NCBI GenBank assembly: GCA_021775855.1
Contig: JAJFGZ010000047.1
Span: 62,001-126,000 of the forward strand
Origin: Hyphomicrobiales bacterium
GTDB taxonomy: Bacteria > Pseudomonadota > Alphaproteobacteria > Rhizobiales > NORP267
DNA length: 64,000 nucleotides
Reading direction: 5' to 3'
Position 1 is the first letter of the stretch, and every line of letters starts with the position of its first letter. Below, in pieces: positions 53,001 through 64,000 of the stretch. The notes beneath the pieces are model-generated. The model searched no databases. It was not told the origin of the DNA and was given only the letters and a program-made list of their open reading frames with translations. The position numbers and the translations under genes were made by a program.

Positions 53001-56000
53001 CGGGAACGGGACCTGGTCGACCAGGTCTTCGAGAGCAACTACCTGGCGCCCGCTGGCGACATGCTGGTCCAGTTCGAGCGCGATGTTGCGGACTATACAG
53101 GCTTCGCCCATGGGGTTGCGGTCTCATCCGGTACCGCCGCCTTGCATCTGGCGCTTCGCCTAGCCGGCGTATCCCAGGGCGACGAAGTCTGGACCTCTTC
53201 GATGACGTTTATCGGCGGGGTGTCGCCGATCACCTATCTTGGTGCAACACCGGTCTTTTTCGATCTGACCCCGGCCAGTTGGACGATCGATTGCGATCTT
53301 CTCGAAGAAGCGCTGGAAGCTGCAGCAAAGTCCAATACCCTCCCCAAGGCAATTGTCCCCACCGACCTGTACGGCCAGGCCTGCGATCACGCCCGCCTCA
53401 ACGAATTGGGCACCCGGTTTGGCGTATTGATCATTTCCGACAGCGCCGAAGCGCTTGGCGCCATGCAGAACAATGTCCATACGGGCAGTGGTGCCCATAT
53501 CGCCATCCTGTCGTTCAACGGCAATAAGATCATCACCACGTCGGGAGGCGGCATGCTGCTGTCCGATGATGGCATGATCGCCGACGAAGCGCGCAAGCTC
53601 TCGACCCAGGCGCGTGAAAAAGCGCCGCATTATGAACACAAGGTGATCGGCTACAATTACCGGATGAGCAACCTCTGCGCCGCCATCGGCGTTGGCCAGC
53701 TTGAACAGCTTGAAGACAAGATCGCCCGCCGCCGCGAGATATTCGCTATCTATCAACGGAAATTATCGAGGCACCCCGGACTGGATTTCATGCCCGAACC
53801 CAATGACCGCCGCTCGACCCGGTGGCTGACATGCCTCACGATTGACCCGGACCAATCCGCCTTATCCACTGAAGAACTGCAAGAAATCTGCACAGAAGCG
53901 GATATTGAGGTCCGTCCGCTCTGGAAACCGATGCATTTACAACCGGTTTTCAAAGAAATGGGCTGCCGCTTCGTTGGGCCCGGCCATTGCGAACACCTGT
54001 TCGAAACCGGCCTGTGCCTGCCTTCGGGCAGTGGATTGACGGACGCCGAGCAAGACCGCGTGATCGAAACGATTTCAGGGAAATTATAAAGGCGATTCAG
54101 TCCCCGACTCTGACGACCAGTTTGCCCTGGTGCTCGCCCTGCTCCATCTTGTCGAACCCTGACGCGATGTCGTCCAGGGCGAATACCTGATCGATTGTCG
54201 GGATGATTTTTCCACGCGCGACAACGTCGATCAGGGCGCGAAACTCCTCGATCCCGCCAAGAGTTGATCCATAGACCGCGAGCTGGCGGGCGAACATCCG
54301 CTGGATATCGGCGGAGGGGTGGCTACCGGTGGTCGCGCCGCAGGTCACCAACCGTCCGCCGGAGCGGAGCGCGCGGAGCGAATCGCCCCAACTGGCCTCA
54401 CCCACATTGTCGATCACCATATCGACCCCCTGCCCGGCAGTGATCTCCATGACCCGTTTGGCAACCTTTTCGTTCCGGTAATTAATCCCGTGGCAGGCCC
54501 CCATTTCCTTGGCCCAGGTCAGCTTGTCTTGCGTGGAAGATGTCACAATTGCTTTGGCACCGATCATGACCGCCATTTGCAAGCAGGCGGACGACACCCC
54601 GCCGCCAACGCCCATGATGAGCACCGTTTCGGCGGGCTCGAGAGGCACTTTGCCGAACATCATCCGCCACGCGGTCAGATACGCAACGGGCATAGTCGCT
54701 GCCGCCTCCCAGCTGATGTTTTCGGGCTTGGGGAGAAAGCATTTTTCAGGCATCGCGATATATTCGGCAAACGCGCCGTGTCGGGTTTCCCCGGCAATAT
54801 CAAACTTGACGCAATTGGGTTGATCACCCCGGTTGCAGGCCGGGCAACGCCCGCAAAACGCCATCGGATACAGCAGGACCGGGTCCCCCACTTTGAGCGG
54901 CGAGCCTTTCGGCGCTTCAGCGATCTTGCCCGCGCCATCTACCCCGAGAATGATCGGCAATTCGTGGGTAATCCCCTTGCCTACGTCGCGCATATAGAGA
55001 TCGATCCGGTTAATCCCGCCGGCCCGCACCTTCATGACCGCCTCGCCGGGGGCCGGTGTGGGGTCATCGAAATCACCAATGCGAAGGCCGTCCTTGCCCC
55101 GCGTCTCAAGAATAGCGGCTTTCATGTGTAGGTCCTCTCAAACTTTTTTTGCGGCGCTCAACTCTCGGAGATCACCGCTGTTGCCTCAAGCTCGACCATA
55201 CCCGGATGATCGAGAAGGTCGGATACAAAAATCATGCTCATGGCCGGAAAATGGCTGCCCATCCGCTCTTTCCATATCTTGCCAAGATCCCGGCGGACCG
55301 CCAGATAGGCCGGTTTGTTGATGCAATAAACCGTCATCCGGCAAATGTCGGTGGGCTTGCCGCCTGCTTCCGCGAGCACGGTCAGGACATTGTCCAGCGC
55401 CTGGTCGAATTGCGGGACCAGGCCTTCGCTCTCAAAGACCTGATCGGCGTTCCAGCCGACCTGACCCGCGACAAACACCATTTTGCCGCCGTCAACCTCG
55501 ATGCCGTTCGAATAGCCGATGGGCGATTTCCAGCCTTCGGGCAACAATACGTTCATGGTCACGCTCCTGTTTGGGGTTTATTCCTGCATGTTGGGAGGGT
55601 CGTCATCCTCGGACCAACCCGCCTCTGGCTCCGGGTATTTCTCCAAAAGCCCCTCGACCAGCGCCACATGCTCAGCTTCCTCTTCGCGAAATTCCCCGGC
55701 CCATTTTCGGATGTCCAGCTCAGCGGTTGATTCCACGATGGAATTGAAAAATTCGAACGCCCGGGTCTCCGCCGCCAGCGCCATCTGCAAGGCGTGCCAC
55801 GGGGTCATCTGGTAATGGGCGTCGTCAAGGGCTGCCAGCTCCGGCCCCTCGGTCCCGGGCCATTTGAATTCGCTCGGCTTCAGTTCGGCCATGCCGGTCT
55901 TGAGCGCCCGGGCCTTGATTTCGGCCGCGTGTTTTTCCTCATGCCCGGCCAATTCGCGGAACAGCCCGGCAAGTTCGGGATTGTTGTGCACCTCCATCTG

Positions 56001-59000
56001 GTCGCCAAGCACCCGGTAGCGCTCGGCGGCCTCCACCTCGATCGCATAGGCATGCGCCAGTAATTCTGCGAGATCAACAATGTCTGCCCCGACCGGGCTT
56101 TTCCCGGCGCTCATATCGCAAACGCCGTGTCCAGGTCGCCAACCTCACGGGAGGCAACACCGTCTCCAATCCTATAGGGGCGGCGGGTGCCGCGGTAGAG
56201 AATCCCCACGTTGAAACCGTCGTCGGTCATGATCCGGCGCGCAGCCCTGGCCGGGTCGTCGGTCGGCTCAACCGTTGGCGGATGGATCGCGGATTTCCAT
56301 TCCCGCTGTTCCGGTCGGAACGTGACGCAGGGGCTGAGGATCTCGACGAACGAAAATCCGGGATGCCTGACCGCCTCCACGATCATATTGCTGGTGCCTT
56401 TGATGTCGCCGGAAAAAGCCCGCGCGACGAAATTGGCACCGGACGCCAGCGCAATGACGAGAGGATGAAACGGACTAAGGCCGGTGCCGCCAGGCGACAA
56501 GGCACTGTCCCAATCGGGTTCCGTGGTCGGCGACGGCTGTCCCTTGGTCATACCGTAGACCCGATTATCCATGACGATATAGGTCAAATCAATATTGCGC
56601 CGGCAGGCATGGAGGAAATGATTTCCACCGATCGAGAAACCATCGCCGTCGCCACCAGCGACAATGACAGTCATATCGGGCCTAGCTACTTTCAGACCAG
56701 TGCCGAGCGGCAGCGAGCGCCCATGTACGCCGTGAAACCCGTAGCAGTTTAGATAGGCCGGGATCCGCGACGAACACCCGATGCCCGAAATAACCGCGAC
56801 TTCTTCCGGGCGGCATTCAAGTTCGGCTAGCGCTTTGGTCATCGAGAGCAATACGTGATAGTCACCACAGCCTGGACACCAGACAGGTTTGAGATCAGAC
56901 TTGAAGTCGCTCGCCTTGGCAGGGTTCGAGATATTCATAACCGGTGCTCCCTTGTGATCTCTTCGTAAATTTCATCGACCCCGAGCATCAACGGTCCCGG
57001 ATGGTGGAACGCTTTGGTATAATGTGGAAGGTCAATATGTCCCCGCAAATACCTGTAAAATTGTGCTGAATCGTTTTGTTCAATCACCAGAATTTGCCGC
57101 GCCCCGGCAATCTCGGCCTCCAGTGCGGCGACGCGCAACGGGGCCAGCAAGCGGACGCAGACAGTTTTTACGTGGATCCCCTTGGTCCGCGCCAGCGCTG
57201 CGGCTTCCTTGACCGGTGCGGTCGAAGACCCCCAGGTCAGAATGACAACATCACCCTCTCCCTCGATCTCGGCCCAATGGTCTCCGTAAGTGTGGCCTTC
57301 GATTTTGCGTTTGCGTTTGGCAAGCTGGGCGTGGTGATCTGCCGCCGCAGAAGACGGCGTTCCGCTGACCGAATGTGCAAGTCCGTCGGCAGTATATTGC
57401 GCGCCCGCCATACCTGGGATCGCCATCGGTGAGACCCCGTCGGCCGTCACTGCATAGCGGGTATAGTCGGTATCCACCTTATCCACCCGGTTGCGGGCGG
57501 CGAAGAACGCCACCTCCGCAGGCTTGTCGATGATCATCTGGGTCTGCCCCAGATACTGGTCAGAGAGCACAATCGCCGGGCCCTGGACGGCTTCCGCCAG
57601 ATGCACCGCCCACTGGGTCGTGAACAGACAATCCGCGACGGATAGCGGTGCAACTACGAGATGCGGGGCGTCACCATGCAGACCGTACAATGCGATGTTC
57701 AGATCGGATTGTTCAGATTTCGTCGGGATCCCGGTAGAGGGTCCGCCGCGCATCACATCGACCACTACGACCGGAATTTCTGCCGCAATCGCCAGCCCAA
57801 TGGATTCGGTCATGAGAGCAAGGCCAGGTCCGGATGTCGCGGTGATTGAAGGAACGCCGCCATACGACGCGCCAATGATCATGTTGATTGACGCCAGTTC
57901 GTCTTCGGCCTGGACCAGATTACCGCCAACACTGCTAAGCGCAGGGGCGAGCCATTCAAGAATTTCGGTGGCAGGCGTGATCGGATAGGCGGCGGCAAAC
58001 TTGATCCCGCCCCGCACCGCGCCAAGGGCGGCGGCCTCGTTCCCGGTAATCAGCCAGCGTGGGACGTCGTCCCCGGCTTGCGTGGATTCGAGTTTTGGGA
58101 CACTTGTCACTGCTGAAGCCTGCGCGTATCCCGCATCCAGACAGGCGCGGGACGCCTCCAGGACCGCTTCGCCTTTTGCCGATAATTTGTCGGAGATCAG
58201 GCCAATCACCGTTTCCCGGGATAAACCTATGGCGCCTGCCAATATCCCGAGCGCGATCATGTTCATCCGGCCTCCGGCAATGTCAGCGGCCATTTGCTTG
58301 ACGGGAAGTTCGACCAGATTCTTTGTGGCGGTCGAGACGATGTCGGGAACCGCGCCGCCGTCGGGGTCAAAAATGACGACGCTGGTCTCATCAAGCTGGA
58401 TTTCAGCTGCAAACCGGGAGAAATTGCTCCAGTCGAGCGCGAACAAAATGTCAAATCCGCCCCGATGGATTTCAACCGGGGAATTTGACATGCGCAGCAG
58501 CGCGGCAGCTTCCCCGCCCCTGATCTGCGGGCCGACCGAGCGGGTCTGAAGACCGTAAAACCCGGCTTTGGCTGCCGCCTGAAGGAGCATACCGCCCGCC
58601 GTCATGACGCCCGCTCCGCCGCTTCCTGTCAGTGCGATGGAAATCCCCCGTCCTGATCCTGTCTGGTCTGTCATGTCCCGTTCCTGCCTTTTCCCTACGT
58701 GCCAAAACGTCGCAGTTTGATCGTGTTGACGTTAAATAAGTAAATTAGTACTATATTACGATAATAACGGAATCGAACGAAAGTCAAGACACGAGAGGCT
58801 GCGTGAGAACGTCGCACCAAGCACGATCAAACCAGCCGTCTGATTGAAGGAATTAAAGGGAGCAAGGCCGGTCATGAAATCCACGACAGAGATCATCAAA
58901 CGCTGCCAGGATCTATACGAGGACCTGCAATTCACGGCGGCCCGCGACTGGAAGGACGCCAAACCGGGCCGCAAGGTGGTCGGATACATGCCGATCTACG

Positions 59001-62000
59001 TGCCCCGTGAGATTATTCATGCCGGTGGCATGCTGCCGCTCGGCATCGTTGGCGGAGGCGATCAACTCGAAGTCATCCACGGCGACGCCTATTACCAGAG
59101 TTATATCTGCCGGATCCCGCGCTCCACAATTGAATTGGGGGTTGGCGGCCATCTCGATTTTGTGGACGGCATGCTGTTTCCCTCGATATGCGACGTGATC
59201 CGCAACTTGTCTGGCATGTGGAAACTGATGTTTCCGGAAGTTTATTCCCGATATTTCGATGTACCGCAGAATTACTCAGACGATATCGGCGGTAATTATT
59301 ATATCTCCGAATTGCAGGAATTGCGCGAAGGCCTTGAAGAACATTGCAGCGTCAAGATCACCGACGAAGCACTGCGCGCATCCATCGCGGTTTACAACGA
59401 AAACCGCAGGCTGGTCCGTGAAGTTTATGCCTACCGCGCCAAACAGCCATGGAAAGCCCCGGCAGCGGACGTCTACTTGCTGATCCGAGCCGGTCTGGTC
59501 CTCCCTGTCGAAGAGCATAGCCAGATGCTCCAGGACTGGCTGGCCGCAGTCGACACCGAAGAGCGGCCAATGAAGGATAATTGCCGGATCATTGTTACCG
59601 GCCTTTTCTGCGAACAGCCGCCCCTCAACCTGATCAAATCAATCGAGCTGTCAGGCTGCTATATCGTCGATGACGACCTGCTGCTGGTATCCCGCTGGTT
59701 GATCGGGGATGTTCCCACCGAAGGCGATCCCATGCGCAATCTGGCGGACGCCTTCCTGCATCATTCGGAAAGCACGGCGTCAAAATTCGAACCTAATGTC
59801 GCGGAAAAAGGCCAGCATCTGGTCCGCTCGGTGAAGGAAAATGGTGCCGAAGGCGTGATCTTCGCCTCCCCCAGCTTCTGCGACCCGGCACTACTCGACC
59901 GCCCGATGCTGCAAAACGTTTTAAACGCAGCCAATATCCCCAACATCGCATTCAAATACGCCGAGAATTCCGGCCAGATGCAACCCATCCGCGAACAGGC
60001 CGGAACGTTCGCCGACTCAATCAAACTGTGGAGCGAAGCATGAACACCGTCATCACCACCCCGAAAAACCGTCCCGACCCCCGCGACGTTTCCAAAGACG
60101 ATTCCATGCTCAAGCAAAAGGAGATGATGGCACGCCATTTCGACCGTATTACGAGTGCGCCTGAGCGCGGCGAGAAAGTCTGTGCCACCTTTGTGCCCGG
60201 GAATCTCAACGAATTGATCATGTGTTTTGATTTCGCCAACAACCTGCCCGAGGTCAACGCGATCCAGAACGGGCTCCGTAAAAAAAGCGGCCAGTTCGTT
60301 ATGGAAGCCGAAAAGCTTGGCCATTCCGAAGACGTGTGCACCTACGTGAAATCCGATATCGGTATGATGGCCAAAGGTAATATCGCCCCAAATGGCGAGA
60401 AATTCCCGGACCCTGACGTCCTGCTGCTCTCGTATACGGGGTGTTTCACCTTCCTGAAATGGTTCGAATTGCTACGCGAACAGTATCAGTGTGAAACGAT
60501 TCTGCTGCACACACCGTACGAGGGCGACGGCAAGATCACCGACAATATGCGCCAATACATGGTCAAGCAGCTGAAGGAAGAAGTGATCCCGAAATTGGAA
60601 CGGGTCAGCGGCGTCAAATTCGATATTGACCGGTTGCGCGAAAACCTGAGGCGCTCTGCCAAGGCAGAAGACGATCTGGTCTACGTGCTACAAACGGCCA
60701 AGAAACGGCCCTCGCCGATCGACGCTTATTTTGGCGGGATTTACTATATCGGTCCGATTTTTGGCGCCTATCGCGGCACCGATGAAGCGATCGATTATTA
60801 CGCCACCCTGCGCCAGGAAATCGACGCCCGCATGGCCGCAGGTCTCGGCCCGGTCACGCCGGAAGGCGCGATGGGCGAGGAGAAATACCGCCTCGTCACC
60901 GAAGGCCCGCCCAACTACACCAGTTTCCGGGATTTCTGGAAGATGTTCTACGACGAGGGTGCGGTAGTCGTAGCCTCCAGCTACACCAAGGTTGGTGGGG
61001 TCTACGATTTCGGTTTCCGCCACGACCCCGACCGGCCGCTTGAGACGTTGGCCGAATATTGCCTCGGCGTATACACCAACCGCAGCCTGCCCCAGCGGGT
61101 CGACATGCTGGTCGATTACATCAACGAATACGAGGCCGATGGCCTGCTCATCAACTCGATCAAAAGCTGCAACAGTTTCTCCGCCGGGCAATTGCTGATG
61201 ATGCGCGAAGTGGAAAAACGCACTGGAAAACCAGCCGCGTTCATTGAAAGCGATCTGGTCGATCCGCGCTATTTCTCCGCCGCCAATATCAAGAACCGGC
61301 TGGAAAGCTATTTCCAGATGGTTGATCAGAAAAAGGCCGGTGGCGCCTTGAAGGGAGCAGCAGCATGAAAACCTTTATCGGCATCGACCTGGGGTCGACA
61401 ACCACCAAGGCCGTCTTAATGGATGACAACGCGGAAATCCTCGGACGCGGCATCACCAATTCCCGCTCCAACTACGATACAGCCTGTCGCGTCGCCCAGC
61501 AGGAGGCAACCGTCGACGCCCGGCTCACCCTCTGCCGCCGTGAAATGAGGAGCGATGTATCCGACGAGGCGGGCAAGCTAGATGAGCTCCTGACGCGGTT
61601 GGAACTGGGTTTCAGGCTGGAGCAGTTTCTCGAACAGCTCAACGATCTGGAACAGACCTGCCGGACCCAAATCAGAGGCGAACGATTTGAAGGCAAGGAA
61701 AAGGCGGTCACCGAAGTTCTCACTTCCGTGTTTGAGAAGCTGCGTGCCGAAGCCCCTGCAATGTACGCCCCCGGAGGCCAGCGCAAATCAGATTTCTTTC
61801 GCGATATCGCCGGCAGCCGCTACCTGACAGTCGCCGAGGAAACCGCGAAAGAAGCAGGCGTCCCCTTCGAATTGCTCCTTAACGTCTACGACAAGTCCAT
61901 CATCGAGGTCGAGAACCGGCCACCGTCGGAAGATATGACCGGCAAGTTCCTGCGTGCCCTGAACCTGGTCGTCAAAGACGCAGCAGAATTCGGCGTTGAC

Positions 62001-64000
62001 ACGGCAACGGTCGAGAAGGCGGTCAAGACAGCCCTCGACATTGAACTGGAAGAGAAATTCCTGGTCGGCACCGGGTATGGCCGCGTGACGCTGCCCTTCT
62101 CCAAGGAGCATATCCGCTCGGAAATTCTCTGCCACGGGCTTGGCGCTCACATGATGTATCCAAACACCCGGACCGTTCTCGATATCGGCGGGCAGGACAC
62201 CAAGGGTATCCAGGTCGACCCTAGCGGGATTGTCGAGAATTTCCAGATGAACGATCGCTGCGCCGCCGGGTGTGGACGCTACCTCGGTTACATCGCGGAT
62301 GAAATGAATATGGGGCTCCACGAGCTTGGCCCACTCGCCATGAAGTCGACCCGGACTGTGCGCATCAACTCCACCTGCACCGTGTTTGCCGGTGCCGAAT
62401 TGCGCGACCGGTTGGCGCTTGGCGAGAAGCGCGAGGATATCCTGGCCGGCCTCCACCGCGCCATCGTGCTCCGCGCCATGTCGATCATCTCCCGCTCAGG
62501 CGGCATCGCCGATGAATTCACCTTTACTGGTGGTGTTGCAAAGAACGAGGCGGCAGTGCGCGAGCTGAAGAAACTCGTCGTTGAGAATTACGGCGATGTC
62601 ACCATCAATATCGATCCAGAATCGATTTACACCGGCGCCCTTGGTGCGGCGACTTTCGCCCGCCGGGCTGTAAACTAGGAGAAAACAGATGACCATTGCA
62701 GCAGGCGTAGATGTAGGTACCGGGGCCGTCAAAGTCGCGATTTTCGATGTCACCGATGGCAAGAATAAATGGCTTGCCAAGGAAACCTTGCGGGTGCGCC
62801 AGCGCGACCCGCTGGAACTGGCGGGTCAGGCCTACGACGAATGCCTGAAACAGGCCGGGCTGACCCGCGACGATGTGCATTATGTGGCTACCACAGGGGA
62901 AGGTGAATCCGTCCCCTTCCATACCGGCCATTTCTACTCCATGACCACCCATGCACGCGGCGCTATTTACCTCGAACCGAAAGCCCGCGCGGCGCTGGAT
63001 GTTGGAGCACTTCACGGCCGGGCCATCAGCTTAGACCCGCGCGGCAAAGTGCTGATGTATAAAATGACCAGCCAGTGCGCCTCCGGGTCTGGACAGTTCC
63101 TGGAAAATATTGCCCGTTATCTGGGTATAGCCCAGGACGAGATCGGCCCACTTTCCTGCGCCGCCGATGACCCGGAAAAGGTCAGCGGGATCTGCGCCGT
63201 GCTGGCCGAAACCGATGTCATCAATATGGTGTCGCGTGGTATCTCGTCGGAAAATATCCTGAAGGGCATCCACCTCTCGATGGCAGGCCGCCTGGCCCGT
63301 CTCATCAAGTCGGTCAAACCCGAAGACGGCGTGATCATGGCAACCGGCGGGCTGGCGCTCGACGAAGGATTGCTGGCGGCATTGCGGGAAGAACTCGAAT
63401 CCAAGGGCAACCCGCTTGAAGTGAAAAACCACCCGGATTCGATTTACGCGGGCGCCATTGGGGCCGCGCTCTGGGGTGCATTCCGGTACGACAAATTGGC
63501 AAAACTGGATGCTTTACCACTGGCGAGTTAAAAAGGGGAAAGACCATGGCATTGATGATTGTAGACGGCTGCACGGCCTGCGATGCGTGCGAGCCGACGT
63601 GCCCGAACGAAGCCATCAAGGAGGGCGATCCCTTCTACATAATCGACCCGATGAAATGCACCGAATGCGTCGGCGCCGAGGATGAGCCGCAATGCATCCT
63701 GGTATGCCCCGCGATGGAATGCATTGTCCCGAACCCCGATTGGGCCGAGGACAAGGACCAGTTGCAGGAAAAATACGACCAGTTGAACAGCTAGATATTC
63801 ACAACAAACAGGACAAGTAAGATGGAATTTACACACGCCATTTCCCGGATCATGCACGAAGAGCATATGGCCGTGCTTGCCCTGCTCGACAAGCTGGAAC
63901 ATTTGTTGAGCGCGAATCTCGGTGCCGAGCCACCAGACGCTACTGCGGGCGATGTTCGCCAGCTGCTTGGCACTATCAAGGCGGAAATAACCACCGAAAT

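Overview
The window looks like chromosome of a Gram-negative alphaproteobacterium, probably Rhodospirillales-like and facultatively anaerobic. The division/cell-wall (dcw) cluster has proteobacterial order and a meso-diaminopimelate-type MurE. The gene families (TRAP transporter, DmdA-like protein, single-chain MetH, DjlA, MlaC, EttA) and the type-A RNase P RNA fit the same group. This placement is inferred from gene content; no 16S rRNA gene or tRNA was seen.

Layout. (1) 1-9642, minus strand: ftsW (cut by the window edge), murD, mraY, murF, murE, ftsI, ftsL, rsmH, mraZ, tightly packed, with a 10-bp-periodic repeat upstream of mraZ that may be the MraZ operator. (2) 9.9-14.6 kb: an AT-richer accessory block (5'-truncated MFS transporter, LysR regulator, SRPBCC protein, DmdA-like aminomethyltransferase, tandem NTF2-like protein) lying between mraZ and rnpB. 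(3) 14.9-18.8 kb: rnpB, a PaaI-type thioesterase, an HxlR regulator, a lytic transglycosylase, an amidase and DjlA. (4) 18.9-27.0 kb: TRAP transporter with a MarR-like gene, divergent from an MBL-fold hydrolase and a fused HyuA-HyuB 5-oxoprolinase-type enzyme, probably an uptake and hydrolysis module for a carboxylated cyclic amide or similar compound. (5) 27-36.5 kb: ArsR/AHSA1 pair, PCuAC-Sco copper delivery, a DehI-like dehalogenase, a patatin-like lipoprotein, an M15 peptidase, EttA, MlaC, a ureohydrolase and TrmO, followed by an EamA-transporter pseudogene. (6) 36.9-42.7 kb: ArsR-methyltransferase fusion, metF and metH in one tight operon behind a perfect palindrome. (7) 42.8-54.1 kb: exported protein, MscS channel, small proteins, GST, RND efflux pair, AhpD-like/Dps/peroxiredoxin stress genes, and a sugar transferase/aminotransferase pair.

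(8) 54.1-64.0 kb is the most striking part: two divergent operons around a 199-bp regulatory region. To the right, bcrCBAD encodes a complete class I ATP-dependent benzoyl-CoA reductase of the Thauera/Rhodopseudomonas subtype, followed by an Allochromatium-type 2[4Fe-4S] ferredoxin and a hemerythrin-like gene cut by the window edge. To the left, korA-korB (2-oxoacid:ferredoxin oxidoreductase), a ferritin-like di-iron protein overlapping korB, a RidA-like protein and an MDR oxidoreductase form another operon. The proposed logic is that Kor reduces ferredoxin, ferredoxin feeds the ATP-driven dearomatising reductase, and the two di-iron proteins may protect these oxygen-sensitive iron-sulfur enzymes. 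The protection role is inference; the ring-reduction chemistry is established for the family. Benzoate-CoA ligase and the dienoyl-CoA hydratase steps are not in the window.
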